In this document: one piece after another, positions 50,149 to 62,116 of the stretch
Layout: each line of letters opens with the position of its first letter
How positions within the stretch are numbered: position 1 is the first letter of the stretch
Assembly: GCA_000708835.1 (NCBI GenBank)
Contig: DF237302.1
Span: forward strand, 31,500-95,499
DNA from: Klebsormidium nitens
Lineage: Eukaryota > Streptophyta > Klebsormidiophyceae > Klebsormidiales > Klebsormidiaceae
Direction: 5' to 3'
Length of the DNA: 64,000 bases
Made by a program: the position numbers and the translations under genes
Notes under the pieces: model-generated
The model's database searches: none
Seen by the model: only the letters and a program-made list of their open reading frames with translations
Told to the model about the DNA's origin: nothing

Positions 50149-53100
50149 ATGGCAGCATTGCGAGGGCACCATACCACAAAGCCTTTCCTGCGGTACTCTG
50201 CATGCCAATTCCCAGCGTGCTTTGGGAAGATACAGCCTTTCTGGCAGAGCAGGGTCCAAGGCATGGCGACTGTCGCTACCACCGTCGTCTTTGATCAGCA
50301 TGGGCCCCCAGACAGAGTTTTGCGGTAAGCTGCTTCCACCGGAGAGCTCCTGAGCTGTCAAGCCAGAGGCGCAGTTAATTTTGCAAAGTCTTCTGGTATG
50401 GCAAAAGTGTGGGCTGCCTGCTTGCAGCCACTATTCAGTCACTTCCGTTCAGCTCTCAATCTCTTCATGGCATTCCAAGATGAAATGTTTTCAAAGCTGA
50501 ACCGCTTGTTGCACCCACTCTAATGCATCTTTGCTGAGGGTCCAGAAAGGTGATTGCCTACGAGCTTCTGAAGTAGACCCCTCTGAATCAGCTCGCAGAA
50601 CTGAGCTTTGATTGCTCCGGTGAATCGACGGTGTCTGCCACTTTCCACTCATCACCAACCACAGTTTTGAAGGCATTCAATTTCTTCGTTGCAGGCAAGA
50701 TCAGATGCCGCTCAAGCCACCGGAGGACAATGAAGTGGAGGTGGACATGCTCGCGGCTCCAATCAATCCCTCCGACATCAATTTGGTTGAAGGTTGGTCA
50801 TTGACTCCGTCTATTCTGTTTCTCACAGGAGTCTAACACAAATTGCAGGAACTGAAAGCTCCTGATGTTGCAAATTGCAGAGTTGAGGAGCGAACATTGT
50901 TTGATATAGTTCCGAATTGCATGGAAGCATCATTTGCAGATCAGCGTGACGCTCCCAGGGTGGTTTCTCTATCTTCTACAACGAGGCGGGTCGCTGACTC
51001 CCCAATAAAATGTGCAAAATGGTTTGAAAAGGTGTGAGAAGAAAGAGTCACTTTCACGACCCCTTACTCCTTTTTGACTTTATCGTCCTTCCAACAGACA
51101 GCGTGAGATCCTAGGCTCCTTTCACAAGGTCCCCTATGAACAGCTTCGATCCAAATTAGAAGTCGTGACAATTTTGTAAGTATATCTGCCTTTTAATATT
51201 GCAGGAACTTACGGGATTAAGCCGGACTTGCCAGCGGTAGCAGGCTTGGAGGGCGTCGGCAGAGTGACAAAAGTTGGGCCGGCGGTGACTTCTTTGGCCG
51301 TTTCAGACTGGGTGATACCAGCTTCGACTGGAAAGGCTTTTGGTGAGCGACCTTCCCTACCTTTGCATGGCCATCCAACTTCTCTGATCATTAGTCCCTG
51401 ATTCTGACGGGGTCAACGTTTGTGGGGGCTCGCTCGCTCGCTCTTGCGCGCTGCTTAGATTCTGTCCAAAGCCGTTGGTTCATGACAGGGCACTCCTGGT
51501 TGCTGGAACCTTGCGCGGAAAGGCCCATCAGTCATCGCCGCTAGTCCTAACATTCTACAGTACCTCGTATTGTTTTCCGTTGACATCAGGCCCCTGTTAC
51601 TCGACGCAACTTGCTTGGCGACATGCACGTAGCCTGGGCCGGGGCCCTGGCCCTCCGACCCGGACTCGTACTAGAGGGCCGAAGCCTATTAAGGTCGGGC
51701 TTCCCTGATCGGTCTCAAAATTGGGAGTTGGCGCTTTGGTACTTGTAGCTTCAGCTCGCTTCGAATTTCGACAGGCCGTCTTTTGCACTTGAATCCTTAC
51801 TCACAGACCCTACGGATCCCCTGGCCACGTTCAGGTGTACAAAATGCTGACTCGATCCATACCGTTGGAGTCTCACAGCTGGGTCATCAATTATTCCGAT
51901 GGCGGCAGCTGTCCAAGCCTGCGCTGACAACAACATCGTTGGCGGAAGTAACGCCATACAAAATGTTCCTTGCAGGCACCTGGAGGACCGCGGCAGTCTG
52001 TGCTGCGGAGGATCTGCTGAAAGTGCGTTCCGACGCCCCGGTCGAGTATGCAGCCACGGTGGCGGTGAATCCTTGCACGGCCTACCGGATGCTTGAGGAC
52101 TTCGCGCATCTCGAAGAAGGTACTGTCGCTCAGCTCGCCAAACAGCTTCCTTTGCTGCCCGATTCTTTGCAATCGCTATTTCGGCTGTCCGTTTCTGAGC
52201 CGTACCCTCGTCTGCATATCTTCTTCTGCCGTTCGATTGTCTTGCTGTCCGCTTTTGTACTGGCTGTTCCTTTGGTCCCCGAGCCATCTTTGTGGTCGTC
52301 TGGTTGCTGTCCATGTCTCTCCTCTCCCCTTCTGTGCCATATTTCTCTTCGGCAGCCTTTGCTTTGGCATGCCAAATGCCGCTGTCCGTCTCTTTGCCAT
52401 TGCTGTCAGTTCCTTCGCTATCCAGTTCTTTTTCCTTTGCAGTTTTTTCTTCGGTTCCTTGGGCCCCGTCCGCTTCGCCTTCCATTTCTTTCGCGGCCGT
52501 CCTTTGTTGAGTCTTTCGTCTTTTCGCAGCCCGACGGTCGTTTTGGGCATCCGTTTCGCCGTCGTCCGCTTCTTCCCGATCCATCTTTTCTTTTCACTCC
52601 GCTTCGTCCCCTTCGTTGATTGTGTGTCCTCCGCACTCACGCCACTGAAGTCTATGCCGTCCCCTCCTTTCTGCCACGGCTACACGTTTGTCGGCCATTC
52701 GACCTCCCATCTTTGCCAACATGTCTCTGCCGTCCATCTCTCCGCCTCGTTCGTTTCTCTGCAGTTCTTTCGTTTGCCGCCGATCTCGTTAATCGATCGC
52801 CGAATTCCCCGCCTCGATTCCTGCGGCGTCTGTTGTCTCTGCTGCCCGCTTTTCAACGTCCGTTCGTCCGACGTCCATTTCACCGCTATCCCTTTCTCCG
52901 CCGTTTCCATAGCGTACGTTTGTCCGGCGTTCGGTTCCTGCTGTCCGTTCCTCTCTCGTTTATGTTCCGTGTAAAAGACACAGGTTAAGGCGATTTCGAT
53001 GAAGAAAACGGCTAACAGAAGCGTCCGAAATCGGAGAAACGGTTCGTTTGACCGTAAAAGGACAGCAGATAATGCCCATCCTGGGTATCAAATACAGGCA

Positions 53101-56100
53101 GTCTGATGTTGACAATCGGCTTCTTCGCAGGTTGTCGCTGACATGACGTCGTTGTGCTGACAGGTGACGTGGTGGTGCAGAACGGCGCAACTAGCATGGT
53201 GGGTCTGGCCGTCATTCAGCTGGCGCGTGAGCGGGGCCTGCACTCGGTCAACATCATCCGGGACCGGTCAGTGGCCCTCCGTGAGCGGCTCTTCCTTGAT
53301 TTGTTCCCTTCTTTCGTTTCACGTGGTCGATAAGCGTGTTGCTCCAGAACAACAAGTGGCACTTTCGAAACAAACTTCATGGCTCTACGCTGTTGTGGTT
53401 TAGATGCAACCCTGCACTTCAGCGTTGCACAAGCGTTTTGGTTTCTTGGGTGATTCGTTGCCCAGCGCTTATGCATACGAAGTGAATTCAACTGCATTAG
53501 TCGTCATTCAGGCGGCTGAGTACGGTGGGGAGATTGGCCTGTTGATGGGGTCTCCAGCACTCTCTTGTATCGCCCAGTCAGCTTACTTCATTGACGATCT
53601 CTGTGATCTTCCTTACGCTCCTTGTCGACCAACAAAAGGAATCGTCACGAATCCGCATCCACCCAAGAACAAAGTCAATAGTTCGGCTCCAGGCTCTCGA
53701 GCTGGCGCCACGTCGGGTCTATTTGCGAGACGTTCGCTCTGGTCGACCATCCTTCAGCGTCTGTTACCCTTCTTGTCAACCTCTCTGCAATACCTGCCCT
53801 AATGTCGTCCAATATGTATGTCTTAAGCTAACCGTCCTCTAAAACTGCGCTGTTGTCGGTCGAGTCCCCCCTCTGCGGTCACGTCCATGCGACGACGAAC
53901 GTGCCGTTGATCTCCCGAGGCTAGGTTTTACCTGACAACGTTCGTTGAAATGCGTCACTGACCACGTCTTTAAGGGGCCATTCTGTATGAAACCTGAGGC
54001 CGGTCGTTGACCATCAATCAGGTTTATAAATGTCGACAGTGCCGTACATGTCTTCTCGGGCACCTTAAAGTGGACCCCAAGATGTTGTACGGCCAGTCTG
54101 CAGTTCATCAGTTCCGCAAGGATTTCCGCAATACGCGGAAATCGACGGTATACCATACTACCCGCCTTTGTGGAAACTATCGAACGCTCCGTCGAAAATA
54201 ACACTTGGGTGCGAGGTGAAGGGGCCCGAGCTTGGTTTGGTGGCGAAATTGTTTTCTGGGCCAAGACTCTCTGGTTGTTCTCAGGCCGAACTTCGAGGAG
54301 AAGGCGGCCGAGCTCAAGGCGCTGGGCGCATCGGTGGTGCTGACGGAAGAGCGCGCGCAGTCTCCCGAGGGGAAGCAGGCCATGGTGAGCCTCTCGCCAC
54401 GTCCCTCTCCCGCGCAGAGCTCAACTTCTGCTGCGTGAATTGGTTCTGTTGCTTAGGAGCAATCAAGTTTCTGGTGTTTGAGGTTCGGTAGCTCAGTTCG
54501 CATGCAGAAGGCTTTCGTGTTGCAGTCAGGAGAACCAGGGCACGGAAGCCGCTGCTACTCTGATTATTAGGTTTGATCCCTAAGGCTAATCTGAATCTGA
54601 AAGTGAGGGCGTCGCTTGATTTCGTTCTTTTTTCGACGGTTTTGGACGATGGTTTTCGAACGCCCAAACTCTGACGGGACGGCTATCCTGCAACGGCGGC
54701 GGTTTTCGGAGGGCTCACGGGACGGCCGAACCACGAGATTTATGTTTGCTTTCGTCGCTCCGAAGAGTCAACATCGGCAGCTCGTGAGTGATGAAGGATA
54801 AGCTAGCAGAATGCGGAGAAGCCTGCGTTGCATTGCTTGCGAACACTGCCGCGTTCAAAGCGGTCGAGGTTCTCTGAATTCTGATTCTTGGTCTGATCCT
54901 TGGCCGTTCTGGTTGCAGAAAGGGTTCCCCCCGGCGAAGCTGGGCCTCAACTGCGTGGGCGGCTCGGCGGCCACAGCTGTCACCAAGCTCCTGGGGTGAG
55001 CTGCGGGGCGTTCTTTTTTCTGAGTGCGCTCAAGCCAGTTGTGACCTTTTCTTTTTAGCGCGCACCTGAGTCAATTCGTGTCTTTTATCCGTACGAGCAT
55101 CCGGTCAGCGTTCAGGATTTAGTGCGCCCTTGGATTGAGTATGCCTCGGATACATTTTTGATCAAGGGCAAGATTTTGGAGAGAATCATAAGTGAGAAGA
55201 TCTCCATCATCTTTGCTGCCTCCTCTTGGGCCCTTTGACGGGCAGCCAAGTGGTTCGGATGATTCACAGACAAGGCCTCGTAAAAGCGCTCCCTGTCATA
55301 ATAAGCTGGCAGAACAAAGCCGATGAGGCCTTTGTGTTCTCGCACTGCGCGTCAAACTCAAAAGAGCCTCGTCCGAGCTGATTTACAACATGAGCCGTCT
55401 GATCGCTAGGCTTGGTTCATAAGATTGGCCCAAGATATGCAGTCGTCAGCTCAGGTTCAACAAATCGTGTCAGGTGCAGACGGTTTGGTCGAGCCACCAT
55501 TGATGATGTTCCCGCCGTCCATTTCTGAGACAGCTTGCTGGACTGGAAGGGCAAAGCTGGAAAGCTGGAAAGCTGGAAACCGTGCAGACTGATGTGCGCA
55601 TTTCCTTGCAGAACTGGCGCCACTCTAGTTACTTATGGGGGCATGTCCATGAAGCCCGTCACCATATCTACGTCGTACTTCATTTTCAAGGTGCGCGCCG
55701 CCTGTTGGCACTCTGAAAGTTGTTTCCTTCACTTTCCTTCTTGGAAAACGTAATAGTGGAACCGCTTGTTGCTTCCTCCGTTCCTTACGGAACTTGGTTC
55801 AGGATTGGCTTTACAAGAACTGTCCGAAGTGCGACGGATGATCCCCCTTGTTCTGGTCGTCGTTTTCCTTTTGCAGATGCTTCCCAGGTAAAGCGACAGG
55901 TTTCCGAACCTTCTCTTAGCTCGAACGACCGAAATTCAGCCAACGTTGGCAATCTGTGCATCTGCTGCTTCTCAGTCGTCGCTTTCTTGGCCCTGGTGCG
56001 CTGCACGGCAATCAGAAGCGGAGCAGCCGTTGTGTCAAACTGGAGGCGCCAACCCATGTCAGCCTGCTTGTTCCTATCTGAAGACAGCAATGTGAAAACC

Positions 56101-56707
56101 TTTTGCAGTGTGCTTGTGCGCGTTCCACAAGTTCTGAGTCGAACAAGATGTTCCGCACTGCAGGACATTACGTGCAAGGGGTTCTGGGTGTCCCGGTGGG
56201 CGCAGGAGCACTCCGCAGAAGAGCGCTCCAAAATGATCGACTACCTCTTGGGCCTGGCTCGCGACAAAAAACTGACGTTTAAGTAAGCCCTTGCGGTTGC
56301 TAGACTTCTTTTATGAAGTCATACTTGACCGTTCTGCTTGTTTTAGTCCATACTTGAGACAAAGTTTCCGTCTTTTCTTGACGTGAATGTTCTGACCAAG
56401 TTTCGGAGATGGTGGGTTCATTCCCCCAGTCTGGCTCGAGCTCCTTCCAGAAATACATTTGCCCTGCCGGAGGAAACAATTTAGGGAAGGCTTTGGCCCT
56501 TACGTTGCACGGCAAGAACCCTGAGAGGTTTCGAAGGACGTCTCTTCGCATTCGTAACCCGGACATTGCTGTGAACGAACGTATGAGCGTCCGTTCCCGT
56601 CGTGCAGCTTCGAGAAGACCCCGTTCACGGACTTCGATTTTGCGTTGAAGAAAGCCCTGGGGAAGGAAGGCTTCACTGCAGGAAAGCAACTTTTAGTCTT
56701 CAAGTGA
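50149..56707 (+). CDS. MECR: Mitochondrial enoyl-[ACP]/trans-2-enoyl-CoA reductase
   Basis: NADPH-dependent enoyl thioester reductase (MECR/ETR1, medium-chain dehydrogenase/reductase fold) that performs the last step of mitochondrial fatty acid synthesis. It has 377 aa, close to the human protein. Exons: 50149-50324, 50695-50792, 51205-51342, 51976-52119, 53164-53266, 54285-54384, 54919-54995, 55612-55690, 56164-56282 and 56608-56707, all GT-AG. The ATG at 50149 gives an Arg-rich N-terminus without acidic residues ([16 protein letters not shown]), which fits a mitochondrial presequence. The mature part starts near [15 protein letters not shown]. Visible blocks are [16 protein letters not shown] (the Tyr, residue 94, matches the catalytic Tyr of the family), [14 protein letters not shown], the nucleotide-binding [18 protein letters not shown] followed by [19 protein letters not shown] and KGFWVSRW. 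The ending [11 protein letters not shown] is typical. Intron 4 has a C+T-rich tract. The identification is secure; localisation is inferred. Confidence 0.95.
52120..53000. repeat. C+T-rich tract in MECR intron 4
   Basis: For almost 900 bp the + strand is dominated by C and T with recurring short units such as CTGTCCG, CGTCCGTT and TTTCGTC. The purine-rich complement has few stops, and ORFs of 277-293 codons appear on both strands. These encode simple Lys/Glu/Arg-rich or Ser/Leu/Pro/Phe-rich sequence with no family. I read this as strand-asymmetric low-complexity DNA, not a gene. Confidence 0.6.
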
Positions 56708-57470
56708 GCAGTCAACCGACGCCAAGTCTTGGTGTGTCAGGAAAAGTCGGCTTTCCTGGGCATCAAAATAGGTTGTGTTTGTCGTCTGTAGAGAAGCCGT
56801 TTTAGATGGGGCAGTCAAGCTTGTTAGGTGGAGCGCGTCGATCCGTCACCTTGTACAAAGCTTGACAAACAGGCTGCAAGCATGCAGGCACACATACCGG
56901 CCAGCGAGAAGTGTACAGGAGGTTTTGCGGGACGATATGGTCAAGCTGGCAGGATACACTTTTGTACTATATTTAGCACAAGGATCAGTCCGCTCATGAT
57001 GATCGAGTTGCAGGGTAATAAGCCGGTGATTCGAAGGCCGGGTTCGTCTTGCTGTCGCTCACTTTATGATGGTCAACGCCAGTGCTGTTCCGAAAATGGA
57101 CAGGGTCTATAGAAGGACATGCGGCGGCTTCCAGGACGCGACTAAATACACTAAGATGGGCCGCAGCATGCAGCTGCCCGGCTTAAGTCGGACCAATGTA
57201 GAGCTAGCCGACGCGGTTGTAGCCCATGCACCGCGTTTGGGTTTGCAAGCGTGCAAGGTCCAAATCTTGATCCAATGTAGGCGGCTCGATAGTCTATAGC
57301 TACGCAAATTTGACAATCTCGTTGACTGGCAAAATTTCTCTATTGCGTTTATGGCGCCAGCCGGCATATGACAAGATGTATTTATATGATCGATCTCAAT
57401 CTTAGTATAGTAAACATTGCTCCAATTAGTCATACCCTAGCTCTACGTGTTTTGCATAGACGCACTCAAC
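56708..57470. other. Intergenic 3' of MECR
   Basis: It should contain the MECR 3' UTR. Only ORFs of 60-108 codons without resemblance to known proteins are present. No repeat or RNA gene is supported. Confidence 0.35.
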
Positions 57471-57921
57471 ACGGCGCCGCCGCGCGCGATTGCATAAAGT
57501 CTGTCGTTCCTAGCGCATCATGCTTCTCTTTGTCACGCTCATATTCGGCGAGCTTGCGCTCGAATGCGTCAAGGCGCGCCGCATTCCGTCTGTCCAAATC
57601 ATCGGCCATATGCGGCTCTCAAGCTCGCGGCCGGCGCGATCGCGAGCCTGACCCGAGGTCAGCTCGACTAGGAAATAGAAGTAATCATTCTCATTGAGCT
57701 CCTCTGTATTACGTCGCAGCTTCAGCTTTGACATCATCGTTTTATAGCTCCGTCGCAAATGCGACACACTCATCCCGTCTGGCCCGCCAGTAAAGCGGCC
57801 AGCACCATGCTGCGCATGCGTATTATCCATGATGTCGCCGGTTTCGACAACCCTATTCAAAGGATTCAAATCGGAATTGTGCAGTGCACTCGATTCGCGG
57901 CAGGGGATAGCACACTAGGAC

Positions 57922-57999
57922 TCTCAACAATATAACCACTGTCAATGTCAGCATTATACGACTGAGCAAAACTCCATGTATCTGACTCGACCCTACTCT
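57922..57999 (+). repeat. 78-bp direct repeat, left copy
   Basis: Starts TCTCAACAATATAACCACT and ends GACTCGACCCTACTCT. It pairs with 58570-58647, 648 bp downstream in the same orientation, with six differences, all but one of them transitions. In one frame it reads QQYNHCQCQHY, the right copy QQYNHYQCQQY. Five of the six changes alter the amino acid. Confidence 0.75.
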
Positions 58000-58569
58000 C
58001 AATCTCTCTGTCTCCCTGCCGATGGGGCAGGTCTCTAAAATTATACATGTGCATCAACTCGCCTAGCTACCACTGGCGCCCCAAGCGCTTAGGCTAACTA
58101 GAGTGAGCCGCGGCAAAACTACTCTCTTCCCCCCCCGGCCGCGACCTCTGTTCCAGGGTCACGGGGGTTGCGCACTTGGTCCTTGGTCGCGATTGTCGCG
58201 CCCACGGCCACGGCCACGTCCTCTGCCGCGCCACCCACTGCGTCTGCGCTGGTTGTCTTGACGGTCGTCCCAACGGCGGTCGTCTCTGCGGCGGTACGTC
58301 CTCCCTGTAGTCCTGGCGGCGCTCGTCCTGGCGTCTGTCACTTGAACCCACACAGGGGATAACGGATCAGACGCTGAACTTGTCTGACTGGCGAACTCAC
58401 TTCGAAAAGGGTTCAGCGCAAGAATGCTAGAAACAGGGTTTCGGCTAACCCAAAACCTAACCAGATGTGGCGACGCGCCCCTAGAAAGGAGGGTCACCAC
58501 ACTGTGGGCGAACACTCAATGAAGGGTTCAACACCTGACCGCGAACTCGTCCGAAGGACTTTCAGCTGG

Positions 58570-58647
58570 TCTCAACAATATAACCACTATCAATGTCAGC
58601 AGTATATGGCTGAGCAGAACTCCGTGTATCTGACTCGACCCTACTCT
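58570..58647 (+). repeat. 78-bp direct repeat, right copy
   Basis: Matches 57922-57999 at about 92 percent. It lies within a 145-codon + strand ORF (58465-58902) that has no recognisable family. After the repeat the two flanks diverge at once, so the repeated piece is discrete. Confidence 0.75.
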
Positions 58648-58902
58648 GGACACTGCGCCCGGCCGGCACTGCAGGAGGCCGACCAGGCACCAGCTGCCTT
58701 AGGTCCGCCGCCCCTGGAGTCGGCTGCTAACATCTACGACCTAGAGAACCCCCGCAATTGGAGCGCTCCTAGGGAAGCTGCGGCCGGGGCGTACCACCAG
58801 AAGTGGTCATGGCAGGTAAAGAGTCAAGACCATTCGCTGTGCATCATGCACTGGACTAGATACCATGCAGGTGCTTCTAAAGAACCAAAAGCATTGAACT
58901 AG

Positions 58903-60326
58903 CTATAAAGCTTTCCACTGCTGAGATCCAATGAGTTGACTCAGCCGAGGCCATGCCATGATGCGCATAGTATAGCCTGACATCGATATCTGATACACAC
59001 TCTGATGCCCGCCCGGTGCAAGTTGCAACCCTCAGTGCTATTGCATGTACAAACCGGCCCCAAAATTGACAGCAGTTGCGCAATGGCCGATCCCACGGCT
59101 AATCGAATGTGGTCTCGAAAGGAATGTGCATGGCGGCAGCAAGAGCAACGTGGCAGAACTCTCATCATGCAATGCAAGCTTAAGACCAAGTTAGCAACCA
59201 TTTTCGGCTGCCATCAAAGCTTGCGCCGTACTTATTGACTGAATTCTTTAGAGCTTCGCTCAAGGCCTAGTGTCTGACTTGCGCGTTCTGCTAGCAAAAG
59301 AAGCCGACAACCAAGCTTCTTGTATATAGACGTTTTTCTGGTCATTGTAACACCAAAACTTTCAAGAAGAAACAAAAGCAGGTCCAAATCATTCAAGGGG
59401 CCTGCTCAGTAAAGAGCTCTCTAGCTTCTACTGAATTGAGCACATGGTGCTCCTGTGCACTAGCGCCCAGTCATCCGGTACCAGACCAGAAACTTCGACT
59501 CTTGCGTCGTCATCAGCACCTGCAAGTATTCGCAAATTTGTTGACGGGCAGGCGACTCCAGAGCGATGCGAGGCGGCTTAAGCCACTCTCGCTTCGTTGA
59601 AGATCTCCGCTGGTCGAAGCACGATCAAAGCAGAACAAACACTCCGCCATTTCCAGTGAGCTTTCGTTCGCAGACGAGCTAACGACCTTGCCTTAACAAC
59701 TCTGCTATCAAAAGCAAGGAAAGCATTGTACAGTTGCCAAATGACGGCACAGGACACGGTTGATAAGAGGACCGTGCCGTGCATCGACATTGGTGAAATT
59801 CGGCATCAGCCTCTAGCAAAACAAGTAACTGTCTTGTGGCAAGAAGCCGTGTGCACCCACTCTGCAACACCCAGAATGGATACTGAGATAGTACAAGAGG
59901 CCTCAGTCTGTGCTCTCACAGCTAGTACTCGCAATGGCGAGACACCTAAGACACCCCAAGTACTTAGGACCCCCACAGCTTACGAAGCACCCAGCACAAA
60001 GCATTTTCTCAAGCAAGCCGTCGTCCCGGGATCGTCGCTCAGCATTCTCCCGCATAACTTTTCCATCTTCTTCCAAAAGCACTCTGATCCGAACGGACAC
60101 CTCGGCAGGCACCTGCCACAAACTTGAGACTTTTGAGAACAGGGAAATAACGACGCCCACAAACGAGTAATGACGCCGAAGCAAGAGCCCTTCCGTCGAG
60201 AGGCCCAATCATTGACAGATGTCGAGTCCGACAAGCGAAGCCCGATGGACTTCACGACCGAACGCGAGTGACGTCCCTGGGATAGTCTGCAACGCACCTC
60301 AGCTCCTCTGATCAGCCGCCTGCTGA
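58903..60326. other. Intergenic between the repeat block and the SWIB gene
   Basis: Nothing recognisable is present. ORFs of 60-133 codons overlap on both strands near 59.7-60.2 kb and none looks like a protein family. The part next to 60326 should be the SWIB gene 3' UTR. Confidence 0.35.
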
Positions 60327-62116
60327 TCATTCTTCCGCCTTCTTTTCCTTCGTCTCCTTCTTCGCGCGCGGCTTTCTTACTAACTTCGGTTTCGTGGCCT
60401 TCGGGAAGTGCTCGGCTAGCAGCTTGGAGATGGTGCCGAACGTGAGGACCTCCGCATCCAGGATCTTTCTCAGCGCTGCGTCCGGCAAAACCTCGGTCTT
60501 CTTCTCGGGGTTCTGCACACAAAAGACGGCGCCCATTTTCTTTGTGGTTTACGTGAGGCCCGTTCTAGACTGATGCGAAAGGTGAGGACATCTGCTTTCG
60601 TATTCGTCTGTGACTATCGCGTCTTACGACTACTTCCAACTTCTTCTCTGGCTCCTGAGGGGGATGGGGCCATCAAGGTTTCTGAGAGGATAGGCACTGA
60701 CGCCTCGGGCCACGATTCTTGAACCCTCCACTATACGCGCGAGCACCGCCTTCCGCTCTCCGAAATCTGCTATGATAGACGAAACTAGAAATTTTCGGGT
60801 GTGGAATTTCTGACGTTCTCTGGTCTTGGCTCCTCGACCATTTCTTCGTCGCCTCTTGCCCGTTTAAATTTCGGACTCGGCGCGGAACGAAACACAAGAG
60901 TCAGCTAAATCTAGAAACGACCGTCGTCTTTTTTATGTCCTCTACTTAATAGCTTTCGTCCCTGGCTGATCAAGTGCAGTCAAGTCAACGACATCTTGCA
61001 AATGAACAAAAAGCCGTCTACGCAAGAAAACTTGACAAAGTTTGACTTGGCAGACTACAAGGTTCTGATTCTGGCAAAGCGTGTGCAATCATTGGTGACC
61101 CTCGAGCAGAGTGAGCAAACAGCGTTAGATAGGATAGAGCAAGGTATCATCTTTCGCTTAGCCAGGGCTTACGAGTCCCGCATAATTTGCATGTTTGTTT
61201 GAGGTCTGGCAGAGAGAACTCTTGCAACATTGGCCCGAAATCGAAGTCGAGGTCTCACAACACAACAACACAGACAGACAGACTTTTACGAGGCAACACG
61301 AAGGCAATCAGCCCGAACCGATGCTTCGCGCACCGCTGCATGTTGATAAACAGGAGGTCAAGCTTCAAAACCCTGCGCGATTGCTTGCGATGCATTCCCG
61401 TAATGAGCAACTGCATGACTTGTTCCCTGAATTTGAAAAACGCCTGCTTCATAAATCTTCGACCTTCCTTCTGGGGAACAGCAAGCTGCTCCAGTCTCCG
61501 CCTCTCTACAAGCTACAGTACTTGCTCTCCAATTTCAAAAAAGGTGAGAAACTTCCATTCGAAAGTGCTTCCAGAGTATTCAACTCAAACCTCAGCCTTT
61601 CTACAAGCAAGGTGGGTACTGCGTTGTGCGCACTCCCGAGGCCCGTCCTTCACTTGTCGAAAATGGGCTGAAATGTGTGGCACAATGAGGGACCAGGGGC
61701 CCAACATACGACACTCATTCCTTCACCCCCCTCCGCCCTCGTAAGGAGTACCGTTGCGAGTACACTTGCTCCATCTGGCAAGGCCTATCTGTCGAGAAGT
61801 TTCAATTCGCAAGATAATCAACGCTCTCAACGCAGAAGAGTAGTGTGTGGAAGTAAGAAACTAAAGCAGGTCCCCTCACCTGCAATTTATGCGTTCGGAT
61901 GTGCTGCCAGATCTTGGCTGTCACCTCCTGCCGTGTGACCTCCTCCGCCCCCATGAACTCGCTCAGCGCCGGAGACACCTCATACTTCCGCATCAGAGCA
62001 TCATTTGTAGGCGCCCGCGCGGCTTTTTCCGCTGGTGCCTTTTTGGCCGCCCCTGTTGCAGTGCGAACGGCAGCGCCCCCCCCCCGCAGGAGAGCCACCC
62101 CTGCGGCCCTGAACAT
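60327..62116 (-). CDS. Organelle-targeted SWIB/MDM2-domain protein
   Basis: A 140-aa protein made of an N-terminal targeting-like segment and one SWIB domain. Exons on the - strand are 61880-62116 and 60327-60512, joined by a 1367-bp GT-AG intron in phase 0. Residues 1-40 (MFRAAGVALLRGGGAAVRTA, then Lys/Ala/Pro-rich) lack acidic residues apart from one Glu near residue 30, as in mitochondrial or plastid transit peptides. The SWIB domain spans about residues 43-122. Its recognisable parts are KYEVSPALSEFMGAEEVTR, IWQHIRTHKLQ, NPEKKTEVLPD and FGTISKLLAEHF. The intron splits the domain exactly after HKLQ. The tail is basic and ends KKETKEKKAEE. Small plant SWIB proteins of this type are organellar and some are nucleoid-associated; that role is inferred here. 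The start is the only ATG that yields a targeting segment. Confidence 0.92.

Larger units (their letters stand above)
57475..58902. mobile_element. Degraded, possibly retroelement-derived stretch
   Basis: On the - strand, fragments read MADDLDRRNAARLDAFERK (near 57.6 kb, continuing as charged coiled coil) and an Arg/Gly-rich segment ending GWRGRGRGRGRGRDNRD (near 58.2 kb). Both are typical of Gag-like or RNA-binding regions. On the + strand a 78-bp segment occurs twice (57922-57999 and 58570-58647). No reverse transcriptase, integrase or protease motif is present and the frames are short. The assignment is therefore tentative. Confidence 0.3.

Noticed and set aside
51751-52974. ORFs of 277 and 293 codons on opposite strands in MECR intron 4
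   Set aside because: They follow from the C+T-rich composition: the purine-rich strand has few stops. The translations are simple-composition and match no family.
61187-61744. ORFs of 158 and 185 codons on the + strand inside the SWIB intron
   Set aside because: Two overlapping frames of similar length with no recognisable motif and no splice-consistent extension. Probably chance.
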